From Planctomycetota bacterium (GTDB lineage: Bacteria > Planctomycetota > UBA1135 > GCA-002686595): a DNA stretch of 64,000 bases. The notes below the pieces were generated by a model that worked only from the letters and a program-made list of their open reading frames with translations, did no database searches and was not told the DNA's origin. Numbering within the stretch: position 1 is the first letter of the stretch; the number at the start of each line of letters is the position of its first letter. The translations under genes and the position numbers were made by a program. The stretch lies in assembly GCA_016712565.1 (NCBI GenBank), contig JADJQU010000008.1:166180-230179 (forward strand). Reading direction: 5' to 3'. Below, one piece after another: positions 51,014-59,846 of the stretch.

Positions 51014-53059
51014 TCAGATGCCTTGAAACTGGTGGTGGCCGAGAATGGCGCGTTCGAACTCGAGTCGTTGCTCAGGTTGCATTTGCAGGGGAAACCTGGC
51101 GGTCGAGCGGTCCCATTTGCGGAGCCACTCCGCCGACAACCATTCATGACGGTCGCTCGATCCCTGTCGGTAAGCCGCGGGCGTGAGCGCGATCGTGGTC
51201 TCCGCCTTCTCGCCGGCCCTGCGCCCCTTCGCGACGTAGAAGCCCGCCGCGAGCAGCGCTGCTCGATTGGCGGTCGAGCACGTGTAGGTGTAGAGCTCGG
51301 TCGCGCGCCCGGCACAGGCGGCATGGATCCCGCAAAACGTGTTCAGTGTCCAGGGGTCGCCGGAGGTCTTCGACGAGAACATATCGTAGAAGATCAGATC
51401 GGGCGGGAGCGGCGCCTGCGGAATCGTCGCGGGGAAATCACCCGGTACGAGAATCCAGCTCAACCCGACGTGGAGACGCGACTGCCAGCGTCCTTGCGCG
51501 AGGATGCCCGCCGGGCCGGCGTGTCGCAGGTAGGGAAACTCGTGCTGGAGCCGCAGCGCCAGTCGCAACGGATCGAGGTCGTTCTCGAAGCTGATGATTT
51601 GCAGTGGGCGAACGGGACCCGCCGCGGCCTGCTCCTCGTAGCACCGGATGGCGGCCATCGCGTTGGCCGCGGCGCCCAGCCCGACGTCCCAGAGCACCAG
51701 CGCAACAGCATCGGGCGCGTCCTCGTCCGCGGCGGGCCGCAGGCGGGCCGCGAGGTTCGACTGTTCGACGTACAGACCGCGGGCTTCGTCCATCGGCGCC
51801 GTGCGAGAGTGCATGATCTCGCCGGAGGAGACCTGGCGTATGCTCGAGAATCCCTCCCAAGCCGTGTGCACTTCGTAGTCGCCCAGTGTGCGCGGGTTCC
51901 TGCGCGCCGACTTTTGGGGGACGGTGGGATGATCCAGGTCCGGGGCGTGCAGCACCGTGCGCTTCTCGTGATAGAGCTCCAGGAACCGATCGCCGAGGAT
52001 GCTCGCGCGGATGTCGCGCATCAACTGATGGTAGAAATAGAGGTTGTGCTGGCCGAGCAACTGCCAGCCCAGCGACTCGCCGGTCTTCGCCAGATGATGC
52101 AAGTAGGCTCGAGAATAGCGTGCGCAAGTCGGGCAGCTGCAGTTGGGATCGAGCGGCGCGTCGGCGAACTTGTAGACGCCGCGACGAACTTGCAGGTGGC
52201 CTCGGGAGGTGAAGGCCGTGCCTCGCTGGGCGAACTGCGTCGGGATGATGCAGTCGAACATGTCCACGCCGCGATGGACCGCTTCGAGCATGTCCAGCGG
52301 CGTCCCCACGCCCATCAAGTACCGCGGCTTGTCGGTGGGCAGCAGCTGCGCGGTGAACTCGCACAGGTCCTCGCGCTCGCTTTTCGCTTCACCGACCGCG
52401 AGACCGCCGATGGCGAAGCCGTCGAAGGAGAGCTCGCACAGCGAGAGTGCGCTCTCTCGCCGCAACTCTTGGAAGAGCGCACCCTGCACGATGCCGAACA
52501 GCGCCTGTGGTGACTCGCCGCGCGCCGCGAGACTCCGCGCGGCCCAGCGCTGCGTGACTCCCAGCGCCGCTCGCGCCGACTTCTCGTCCGCGGTCGAGGG
52601 GATGCACTGATCGAGCGCCATCATGATGTCGCTGCCGATCGCGGCCTGCGTTTCGATGCTGAGTTCCGGGCTGAGCAGAATCGTGCGCCCGTCGATGTAG
52701 CTTTGGAAGAGTGCGCCCTGTTCGCTCATCTCGCGCGAGTGGGGCAACGAGAAAATCTGGTATCCGCCGGAATCGGTCAGCACGCCGCGTGTCCAGCTCA
52801 TGAACCCATGGACGCCGCCCAGGCGCCGAAAGACCTCCGGCCCCGGCCGCAGCAGCAGGTGATAGGTGTTCGCCAGCAGGATCTGGGAGCCCGCGTCCTC
52901 GAGCGTTTGCGTCAATTGCGCCTTGACGGTCGCTTGGGTGCCCACCGGCATGAACAGGGGCGTCTGCACCACGTTGTGCGCCGTTCGAAAGGTCGCCGCC
53001 CGCGCCCGGGAACCGCTGGCCTGGGCGTCGAGACGGAAGTTCAGGCGCGCGCCGGTCAC
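51014..53059 (-). CDS. tgt: Queuine tRNA-ribosyltransferase fused to an MnmD-like methyltransferase
   Basis: A 681-residue bifunctional protein. Residues 1-375 are Tgt, which exchanges guanine 34 for a queuine precursor: TPLFMPVGTQATVKAQLT, nucleotide-binding DSGGYQIFSL, catalytic region GVDMFDCIIPTQFAQRGTAF, and the zinc site DPNCSCPTCARYSRAYLHHL. Residues ~400-681 resemble the methyltransferase part of MnmC (MnmD/DUF752): SAM motif LWDVGLGAAANAMAAI, LIFYDMFSSKTSGDPWTLNT and TCSTANRAALLAAGFYVAKG. Both halves would act on tRNA wobble position 34, but normally on different tRNAs. GTG 53059 is the likely start (VTGARLNFRLDAQASG). The gene lies in a segment inserted into the polyene cluster. Confidence 0.9.
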   Translation of the reverse strand: MTGARLNFRLDAQASGSRARAATFRTAHNVVQTPLFMPVGTQATVKAQLTQTLEDAGSQILLANTYHLLLRPGPEVFRRLGGVHGFMSWTRGVLTDSGGYQIFSLPHSREMSEQGALFQSYIDGRTILLSPELSIETQAAIGSDIMMALDQCIPSTADEKSARAALGVTQRWAARSLAARGESPQALFGIVQGALFQELRRESALSLCELSFDGFAIGGLAVGEAKSEREDLCEFTAQLLPTDKPRYLMGVGTPLDMLEAVHRGVDMFDCIIPTQFAQRGTAFTSRGHLQVRRGVYKFADAPLDPNCSCPTCARYSRAYLHHLAKTGESLGWQLLGQHNLYFYHQLMRDIRASILGDRFLELYHEKRTVLHAPDLDHPTVPQKSARRNPRTLGDYEVHTAWEGFSSIRQVSSGEIMHSRTAPMDEARGLYVEQSNLAARLRPAADEDAPDAVALVLWDVGLGAAANAMAAIRCYEEQAAAGPVRPLQIISFENDLDPLRLALRLQHEFPYLRHAGPAGILAQGRWQSRLHVGLSWILVPGDFPATIPQAPLPPDLIFYDMFSSKTSGDPWTLNTFCGIHAACAGRATELYTYTCSTANRAALLAAGFYVAKGRRAGEKAETTIALTPAAYRQGSSDRHEWLSAEWLRKWDRSTARFPLQMQPEQRLEFERAILGHHQFQGI

Positions 53060-53294
53060 TGAAGTTGGCCCATGGATGTTCCTCCACGATATCGTCCGGA
53101 CACGACGGACGGATGCGCGAGTCGCACAACGTCCCCTCGAGTCGCTGCGAGCCCGGCGCGTCGTGCGAGCTAGCTCTCGGCTCGATGGCCGAGGAGACCG
53201 CGGCTGGGCACCGCCGAGTGGGCCGTAGCGCAACCGTGGGGGCTCGCAGCGAGCGGCCGGCACGTGCCGGGAGGCGTGCTGGGCACCAGGATCG

Positions 53295-55685
53295 TCACGG
53301 GCTGCCCCTCGGCCCGGCCGACCTCGAGGCGCTCAGGCTGGACAGGGGGGAGAACAGGAACGCGAGCACGATCCCCAGGCTGACGCTCTCTCCCAGCGCC
53401 CACAGGGGCGGGGCCAGGCTCGTGCTCATCAGCCCGAAGGCCATCACGGTGGTCAGAACGGAGAGCAGGACCGCGAACAGGGCCGTGGCCTCCGACGTGC
53501 CATGCTCCGCGAAGATCACGCCGTAGTCCACCGCGAGGCCCAGAACCAGAAGCAGCCCCAGCAGGTGGAACAACGTGAGGCTGGAGCCGTCGAGGGACAG
53601 GAGGAACAGGGTCAGGCCCGCGGAGAGCACGCAGGGCAACATGACCCTCAGGCCGTTGGCCGGGCCGAAGCGCAGGACGAGGGCGATCAGCACGCCGACG
53701 TAGGCCAGGATCACCAGGCGCGTGCTGTGGATCCGGTAGCGCTCCACGAGTCGCGACAGGTCGCGCACGGTGTCCACCCAGCGCACGCCCGGCAGGTGGG
53801 CGAGCCGCGCTTCCAGACCCGCGGCATCGGCGAGGCCGCTGAGCAGGATCATGGCGCCGTGACCCCGCGACGTGGCCCCGAGCCACAGGGGCCGCAGCGG
53901 TTCCGAGGCGGGGCTCGCGAGCCACGCGGCGGGATCGATCTCCGCGGCCGGGGGCTGCGACAGGGACTGCACCAGCCGGTCGACCACCGCGGTTTCGAAG
54001 CCCAGCTCGTCGAGTTCGGACCGCAGCAGGGCCTCCTCCGAGAGCAGGGCCTTCGCCAGTAGCGCCCGATCCTGATGTTGACGCGCGAGGGAAGGCAGGA
54101 AGCGCGAAACGTCCCGGGATCCGGAGAGGAGCCCGTCCGCCACCGACCCCGTGACGACGGCGGACGCGGCCTCCAGGCGCTCCAGGGTCTCCTGCTCGCT
54201 CGCGCCCTCCACGAGCACGAAGCGGCTGTCGTCCGCCCGGCCCGCGACCTCGCGCACGAACTGGTCCTCCACCAGCAGCAGCGCGGGCGTCGATTGGAAC
54301 TTGCGCACGTCGTCCTGGAAGGTCAAGCGCAGGGGCGCGGCCACGCTGATCAGCACCAGCACCAGCAGGGCGGCGCGGGCGATCCACAGCCTGGAGAGCC
54401 GCCGCCACAGGTCCAGGAACCTGCCGCACTGCACGTGCAACCAGGGCGGTTCCGTCAGCCGATGGGGGCGCTTCAACAGCAGGGGATACCAGCACACCAC
54501 CGTGGCCCAGGCGCCGATCAGGCCCACCGAGGAAAACAGGGCGAACTGCCGCAGCACGGGAAAGGGCGTGAAGTACAGGCCCGAGAAGCCCAGGACCGAG
54601 GTCAGCACGCCCAGGCTGATGCCGGGCAGGATCTCGGCCATGCTGCGTCGCGCGTCCCAATCCCGTCCCGCCAGGCGATGGGCGGCGAAGTAGTGCAGGG
54701 CGTAGTCCACGCCCAGGCCCGTCAGGCTCGTGCCGAACACCAGGGTCAGGAAGTGCACCCGCTCGAACGCCAGGAACGTGGCCGAGAGGGCCGCGGCCGT
54801 GCCCACCGCGATCGGCAGGAAGGACAGCAGGAAGGGCGCCAGGGACCGGAACGCCAGCAGGATGAAGAGGGCCGTGCCCACCAGGGAACCGGTGCCGATG
54901 AACCCGATGTCCTTTTCCATCGACTGCCGCACGTGGGCCGCGAAGCGCGGCACGCCGGTCAGCACGAGCCTCGCGCCGGGAATGCGCTCCGCGACGCTCC
55001 GCGAGGCCTGCTCCACGGCGTCGAGGGCGGCCCGCTGACCGGCGGCGTCGAACGGATCGGCCGCGGTCTCGCAGGAGAGCAGGGCCCAGGTGTCGCCTGC
55101 GTGCCGGGACAGCACGTAGCCGTCCGAGGCGTCGAACCCCGCGCCCGCGGCGGCCCAGCTCTGGGCCAGGTCGGCGTAGAAGAGCAGCGGGTCCTGTTCC
55201 AGGAGGCGCGAGTACAGCGACGACGTGGGGCCGGAAAGCAGCGAGCGCACGCGCGCCACCAGTTCTTGGGGGCCGGCGCCGGCCTCGAGCTCGGTCCGCA
55301 ACCGCGGCGAGAGCATCTGCTCGCGCAGGGGGAAGTAGAGCTCGAAGTAGGCGCGCTCCACGGCCGGATCCAGGGCCCCGTGCACGCGGGTGAACGTGTT
55401 CGAGGCCAGGAGCTCCCGCTCCACGAACGCCGCGGCGGCCAGGGCCTCCTCGCGCCCAGTGTGTCCCACGACCACCAGGAGACCGCGCGCGGCGCGTCCG
55501 GAGAGCTGCTGGGTCAGCTCGTGCAGCGCCGGATCCTGTTCATCCGGGGGCAACAGCGCGAGCACGCTCGATTCCAGGTGCAGGCCGCGGCTCCACTGCA
55601 GGCCCAGGCCCGCCAGGATCAGGACGACGCACAGGCTCCACAGCGTCCCGAGCGCCCGGTGCCTGGGGCGAGCGGTCTCAGCCAT
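53295..55685 (-). CDS. MMPL-family lipid exporter of the aryl-polyene cluster
   Basis: A 796-residue RND-superfamily exporter with two repeats of one helix, a large periplasmic loop and a bundle of five helices. The repeats show SLTGLGVDYALHYFAAHRLA and LGLAVDYGVIFAEHG, the conserved Asp-containing G-x-x-x-D-Y segments. It starts after a short basic leader (RHRALGTLWSLCVVLILAGL). ATG 55685 is preferred over 55712 because the longer form overlaps the carrier gene more. It likely lifts the lipid-linked polyene from the inner membrane to the LolA-like carrier. Its stop TGA overlaps a GTG that begins like the DUF3261 lipoprotein (GTGACGAT), the remnant of the original junction. Confidence 0.92.
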   Translation of the reverse strand: MAETARPRHRALGTLWSLCVVLILAGLGLQWSRGLHLESSVLALLPPDEQDPALHELTQQLSGRAARGLLVVVGHTGREEALAAAAFVERELLASNTFTRVHGALDPAVERAYFELYFPLREQMLSPRLRTELEAGAGPQELVARVRSLLSGPTSSLYSRLLEQDPLLFYADLAQSWAAAGAGFDASDGYVLSRHAGDTWALLSCETAADPFDAAGQRAALDAVEQASRSVAERIPGARLVLTGVPRFAAHVRQSMEKDIGFIGTGSLVGTALFILLAFRSLAPFLLSFLPIAVGTAAALSATFLAFERVHFLTLVFGTSLTGLGVDYALHYFAAHRLAGRDWDARRSMAEILPGISLGVLTSVLGFSGLYFTPFPVLRQFALFSSVGLIGAWATVVCWYPLLLKRPHRLTEPPWLHVQCGRFLDLWRRLSRLWIARAALLVLVLISVAAPLRLTFQDDVRKFQSTPALLLVEDQFVREVAGRADDSRFVLVEGASEQETLERLEAASAVVTGSVADGLLSGSRDVSRFLPSLARQHQDRALLAKALLSEEALLRSELDELGFETAVVDRLVQSLSQPPAAEIDPAAWLASPASEPLRPLWLGATSRGHGAMILLSGLADAAGLEARLAHLPGVRWVDTVRDLSRLVERYRIHSTRLVILAYVGVLIALVLRFGPANGLRVMLPCVLSAGLTLFLLSLDGSSLTLFHLLGLLLVLGLAVDYGVIFAEHGTSEATALFAVLLSVLTTVMAFGLMSTSLAPPLWALGESVSLGIVLAFLFSPLSSLSASRSAGPRGSP
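53335..53388. repeat. Exporter 3'-end segment duplicated at 50236-50290
   Basis: This is the functional copy, lying within the last 35 codons of the exporter gene. The duplication, about 3.1 kb away in the same orientation, brackets the tgt-S4 segment. Confidence 0.75.
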
Positions 55686-56394
55686 CCCACTGGAACCAGC
55701 GCTTCTGCTCATCCTCGCTGAGTTCCTTGTCGGTCACCACGGCGGTGAAGCGCGTCAGCGTGCGGTCGCCGTTGGTTTCGATCACGGAGAGGGACTCGAA
55801 CGCCGCGCCCTTGCCGGTGACCACCAGGCTCGCGATGAACTTCGACAGCGGCGCCTTTCTCGGCACGAAGCCCATGGTCCAGCTCTCGGCGCTGCCCTCG
55901 AAGTAGATCTCGAACTGCTCCGCCAGGGCCTGGTCCTGGCCCGAGAACACCAGCAGGAAGGCCGCCACGAAGCCCTTGGCCAGGGGCTGCTTCTCCACGT
56001 CCACCCTCTCGACGCGGCCCGAGGCGTCCCGCTGTGAAAGGCGCGCGGGCGTCACCAGGAGTTCCTGGACGAAGGGCTTCTGGGTCGCGCGGTACAGGCC
56101 GTGCCGCGCGGAGAAGACCAGCGTGCCCGAGGCGGTGAGCGGCCGCTTGAGCACCTTGATGCGCTTTTCCTCGTTGAATTCGCTGCGCACGCACTTGGAC
56201 TCGCGCAGGGCCTTGTTGACGGCGCTGAAGGCCGCGCTCGGGCGGGCGAGATCCACGGGATGGGAGAGCACCGCCGGCCTGGCGTCGTCCTGTGGCGCGC
56301 CCGCGCCGGGGGACGCGGCCGAGAGCAGCACGGAGCCCAGGCAGGAGACGAGCAGCGCGACCCAGGAGGCAGGAATCCGCTGCAAAACCTTCAC
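55678..56394 (-). CDS. LolA-like outer-membrane lipoprotein carrier of the aryl-polyene cluster
   Basis: A 238-residue periplasmic protein with signal sequence VLQRIPASWVALLVSCLGSV and cleavage near SAASPGAGA. The LolA-type half-barrel is recognisable from VRSEFNEEKRIKVLKRPLTA, SGTLVFSARHGLYRATQKPF and KGAAFESLSVIETNGDRTLT. It should ferry the lipid-linked product across the periplasm. GTG 56394 overlaps the ammonia-lyase stop (GTGA); its stop overlaps the exporter start by 8 nt. Confidence 0.88.
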   Translation of the reverse strand: MKVLQRIPASWVALLVSCLGSVLLSAASPGAGAPQDDARPAVLSHPVDLARPSAAFSAVNKALRESKCVRSEFNEEKRIKVLKRPLTASGTLVFSARHGLYRATQKPFVQELLVTPARLSQRDASGRVERVDVEKQPLAKGFVAAFLLVFSGQDQALAEQFEIYFEGSAESWTMGFVPRKAPLSKFIASLVVTGKGAAFESLSVIETNGDRTLTRFTAVVTDKELSEDEQKRWFQWDG

Positions 56395-58085
56395 CGCCGG
56401 CCCTTGGACGAGCCCGTGGACGCGCCCGTGGGGGACGCCGGCGCGGGGACTTGGCCCACGGCCGGTTCCGCGCCGCGCGACCACTCGCGGGCCTGGATGC
56501 GCTCCACCAACCGCGCCAGAGTGCGGTCCAGGGGCCGGTCCTCGGTCAGGTGCGCGAAGTCCTCGCGCACGGAAGCCGCCAGCTCCGCCGCGTGGCCCGA
56601 GAGGGAGGAGCGCTCCAGCTCGCCGCGTTGGATGCGCAGCTCGACGCCCTGGACCACGGCCAGCAGCTGGGCGGCCAGCACCTGTTCGGTGAGCTCCAGG
56701 ACGCGCACGGCATCGCGGGCGGAGATGGTCCCCATGCTGACCTTGTCCTGGTTGTGACACTCCGTGGAGCGCGAAAACACGCTCGCCGGCATGCACAGCT
56801 TGAGGGCCTCCGCGGTCCAGGCCGAGGCCGCGATCTGCACCGCCTTGAGGCCGTGATTCACGCTGGCGCGCGCCGGATCGGCCCCCGACAGGTTGGCGGG
56901 CAGGCCGCGGTTGGTGCGCGTGTCCACCAGCAGGGCCAATTGCCGATCGAGCAGGTCGGCGACGTTCGCGACCGCCGTCTTCAGCGTGTCCATGGCGATC
57001 GCCACGTGGCCGCCGTAGAAGTGGCCGCCGTGCATCACGCGGTCCTGCTCGGGATCCAAAAGCGGGTTGTCGTTGGCGCTGTTGAGCTCGGTCTCCACCA
57101 GGCTGCGCACCCAGGGCAGCGTGTCCCCCAGCACACCGATCACGTGGGGGGCGCAGCGCAGGGAGTAGGGGTCCTGGATCGGATTGGCCTCGTCCTTGCG
57201 GGTCCAGCGGGCTCCGCGCAGGGATTCGCGGATCAGGGCCGCGGAGCGCTGCTGGCCCGGGTGGGGCTTGAGCTCGAACAGCCGCTCGTCGAAGTGGTCG
57301 GGATTGCCGCGCAGGGCCAGCACCGCCAGGGCGGAAATGCGGCTCGCGAGCTCCATCACGTGCTCGGCGCGGGCGAAGGCGAGGCAGGCGAGGCCGGTCA
57401 TGGCCGCCGTGCCGTTCATGATCGCCAGGGCCTCCTTGGGGGCGAGTTCGATGGGCTCGATGCGCGCCTCGCGCAGGGCCACGGCCGCGGGGACGGTGGC
57501 TCCCCGCCAGAGCACCTCGCGCTCGCCCACCAGCACCGCCGCCACGTAGGACAGCGGCGTCAGGTCGCCGCTGGCGCCCACGGAGCCCTCCTCGGGGATC
57601 AGGGGCAGGACGCCTTCGTTGAGCAGCGAGCACAGCCGCTCCAGGAGCACCACGCGCACGCCGGAGAAGCCGCGCGAAAGGGACGCGATGCGCGCCGAGA
57701 GGATCGCGCCGGTGGCCTCGGGGGAGAAGCTCCGGCCCAGGCCGCAGCCGTGGTAGCGCGTCAAGTTGAGCGGCAGGTCGCGCACCAGGTCCTGGGGCAC
57801 CGCGCGCGTGCACGAATCCCCGTAGCCGGTGTTGACCCCGTAGACCACCGTGCCCGACTCGATGCGCCGCTCGATCAGCGCGAAGCCGGCCTCGATGCGC
57901 GCGCGCCAGGCGGGGTTCGAGGGCAGGGCGATGATCGCGCGACCGCGCGCCAGCCGCACCACGTCCTCGATGGTGAGGTTCCTTTCCCCGACGGCGACGA
58001 TCGAGTCCGCCGGAGCCGGCGCGGCGGCGGTGGCGGTGGCGGTGGGGGCGGTCGGGCCGCCGCCTTGGGGAACTCTGGCCTTCAT
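56391..58085 (-). CDS. Aromatic amino acid ammonia-lyase (HAL/TAL family) of the aryl-polyene cluster
   Basis: A 564-residue MIO-type ammonia-lyase. The cofactor triad Ala-Ser-Gly is in GSVGASGDLTPLSYVAAVLV, the lid Tyr region in VVYGVNTGYGDSCTRAVPQD, and the substrate-selectivity region reads NLTRYHGCGLG in place of NLVLSHAAGVG of histidine lyases. This favours tyrosine or phenylalanine, giving (hydroxy)cinnamate as the polyene starter. The C-terminus is Pro/Ser-rich. ATG 58085 follows the acyltransferase stop by one nucleotide; GTG 58097 would add four residues. Confidence 0.9.
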   Translation of the reverse strand: MKARVPQGGGPTAPTATATAAAPAPADSIVAVGERNLTIEDVVRLARGRAIIALPSNPAWRARIEAGFALIERRIESGTVVYGVNTGYGDSCTRAVPQDLVRDLPLNLTRYHGCGLGRSFSPEATGAILSARIASLSRGFSGVRVVLLERLCSLLNEGVLPLIPEEGSVGASGDLTPLSYVAAVLVGEREVLWRGATVPAAVALREARIEPIELAPKEALAIMNGTAAMTGLACLAFARAEHVMELASRISALAVLALRGNPDHFDERLFELKPHPGQQRSAALIRESLRGARWTRKDEANPIQDPYSLRCAPHVIGVLGDTLPWVRSLVETELNSANDNPLLDPEQDRVMHGGHFYGGHVAIAMDTLKTAVANVADLLDRQLALLVDTRTNRGLPANLSGADPARASVNHGLKAVQIAASAWTAEALKLCMPASVFSRSTECHNQDKVSMGTISARDAVRVLELTEQVLAAQLLAVVQGVELRIQRGELERSSLSGHAAELAASVREDFAHLTEDRPLDRTLARLVERIQAREWSRGAEPAVGQVPAPASPTGASTGSSKGRR

Positions 58086-58086
58086 C

Positions 58087-59082
58087 TCAGGTGCCACGGG
58101 CGCGTTCCTGCGCTGGGGAAGCGGTCAGGGGATCGGCCGGGGATGCCGTGGGCCGCGCCGGGTCGGCGCGCCAGAACGCGTAGAAGTTGAACCACTGCAA
58201 GGGCGTCGCGAGGCAATGGGCCTCGAGTCGTTGAACATACCGATCCAGCCAGGCCTGGAGGTCCAGGCCCCGGCGGTCGCGATCCAGCAGGATACGCTCC
58301 GCGAAGGGTTCCAGGCAGACCTCATAGGTCAGCCCCTCCCGGTGGCGGGCGATCAAGAGCAGGACGGGGCATTCCAGCAGGTGGGCGATCCAGTAGGGCC
58401 CGAGGGGGAAGGCCGCCGGGGCCCCCAGGAAGGCGGACCGGCCGATGCGCTTCTCGCTGGAGAGTTCGGCCCGGTCGGCCAGGATCGCCACCAACTCCCC
58501 GCGGGCCACGGCGGCCTGCATTTCGATCACGAATTGGACCGAGCCGGGCTCGATCCCGATCACCTTGAACAGCAGGTCGGGATCCAGGGAACGCATCACC
58601 GCGTCGAATTTGCGCGCCTGGGCCGTGAACATCAGGAAGTTGACCGGCACGTGGCGTTCCTTGGCCAGGGCGCGCATGACCTCCATGTTGCCCAGGTGCG
58701 CCCCCAGGAGCAGGGCGCCGCGCTTCTCCGCCAGCAGCTTGAGCACCTCGGGCCGCTCGGGAAACTCCACCTTGAAGCGCCCGCCGAGGCCGCCCCAGAA
58801 CGCCGCGCGGTCCACCAGACTGCGGCCGAAGGCACGGAAGTGCATCCAGCTGCGCCACAGGTTCGCCGGGCCGCCCAGGGCGCGCCGTCCCTCGACGGTG
58901 GCCGCCACGCGCCGCAGGTAGTCCCGTGAGGCTCCGCGGGCGCGCCCGTTGGACAGGAAGTAGAAGAACACCACCGGCTCGGCGATCAGCCGCGCCGCGC
59001 GCACGCCGAACAGGCGGAGGCAAAGCACGACGAAGCGCATGCCCAACACCGAACCGCGCTCCGCTGTCCGGTTCCAGGTCAT
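58087..59082 (-). CDS. LpxL-type lysophospholipid/lauroyl acyltransferase of the aryl-polyene cluster
   Basis: A 331-residue LPLAT enzyme starting MTWNRTAERGSVLGMRFVVL, as LpxL-like proteins do. The catalytic HxxxxE reads GAHLGNMEVMRALAK near residue 135. The glycine-rich GRSAFLGAPAAFPLGPYWI follows, with LVAILADRAEL between. In related loci it attaches the polyene acyl chain to a lipid head group. A disordered Pro/Ala tail ends the protein. The ATG overlaps the glycosyltransferase stop (ATGA). Confidence 0.9.
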   Translation of the reverse strand: MTWNRTAERGSVLGMRFVVLCLRLFGVRAARLIAEPVVFFYFLSNGRARGASRDYLRRVAATVEGRRALGGPANLWRSWMHFRAFGRSLVDRAAFWGGLGGRFKVEFPERPEVLKLLAEKRGALLLGAHLGNMEVMRALAKERHVPVNFLMFTAQARKFDAVMRSLDPDLLFKVIGIEPGSVQFVIEMQAAVARGELVAILADRAELSSEKRIGRSAFLGAPAAFPLGPYWIAHLLECPVLLLIARHREGLTYEVCLEPFAERILLDRDRRGLDLQAWLDRYVQRLEAHCLATPLQWFNFYAFWRADPARPTASPADPLTASPAQERARGT

Positions 59083-59846
59083 GCCGGGGGCTTCTCCGGG
59101 CGCAGGCGGCGCCTTTCGAAGCGCGAAAGGGCCCAACCCGGCAGGCGCGCCAGCATGCCGAAAAACAGCCGAGTGTGCATCCAACTGATGCGCGCGTTGT
59201 CGCGCAGCATGTTGAAGTGGGAAATCCCGTCGGCGGGGTAGCGCACGCGCGTGGGCACGTTGACCATGGGCGCGCCCCACCAGGCGAGCCGCACGGCGAT
59301 TTCCGGGTCGAAATCCATGCGCGTGCGCGGCCTGTAGGAGCCCACGACGGCGTTGGTGGCCTCCAGGGGATAGCAGCGAAAGCCGCACAGGGGGTCGGCG
59401 ATGGCGAAGGACAGGGTCTCGATGTGGACCCAGAACCGCGAAATGCGCCGGCCGTAGAGGCGGGCCTTGGGCGCGCTCTCGTCGAAAATCGGGTCCCCGA
59501 GGACCAGCGCCCCCGGGTTCAGGCGCGCCGCCTCCAGGAAGCGGGGCACGTCCGCCGTGGCGTGCTGGCCGTCGGCGTCGAGCACCACCGCGTGGGTGAA
59601 GCCCTCCTTGCCCAGGATCGCGAACCCGCGGATCAGCGCGGCCCCCTTGCCGCCGTTGACCGGCAGGTGCACCACGCGCACGGAAGGCTCGCGGCGCACC
59701 AATTCGGCGAGCTGTGTCCGCGTCGCCTCCCCGCTGCCGTCGTCCACCACCAGGACCGGGAGGCCCTGGGCCAACAAGGGTCCCACCACGTCGGCGATGG
59801 TCCCGCCGTGGTCGTAGATGCCGATCAGGGCCGCCGGGCGGAACAT
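59079..59846 (-). CDS. Family 2 glycosyltransferase of the aryl-polyene cluster
   Basis: A 255-residue GT-A enzyme of the dolichol-phosphate-mannose-synthase type. It has PVLVVDDGSGEATR, VNGGKGAALIRGFAILGKEG and the DxD-type VVLDADGQHATADVPRF. DPLCGFRCYPLEATN and MDFDPEIAVRLAWWG give the acceptor and catalytic base region. It probably glycosylates the lipid scaffold or the aryl polyene. It overlaps the ligase stop by one nucleotide (TGATG). Confidence 0.9.
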   Translation of the reverse strand: MFRPAALIGIYDHGGTIADVVGPLLAQGLPVLVVDDGSGEATRTQLAELVRREPSVRVVHLPVNGGKGAALIRGFAILGKEGFTHAVVLDADGQHATADVPRFLEAARLNPGALVLGDPIFDESAPKARLYGRRISRFWVHIETLSFAIADPLCGFRCYPLEATNAVVGSYRPRTRMDFDPEIAVRLAWWGAPMVNVPTRVRYPADGISHFNMLRDNARISWMHTRLFFGMLARLPGWALSRFERRRLRPEKPPA

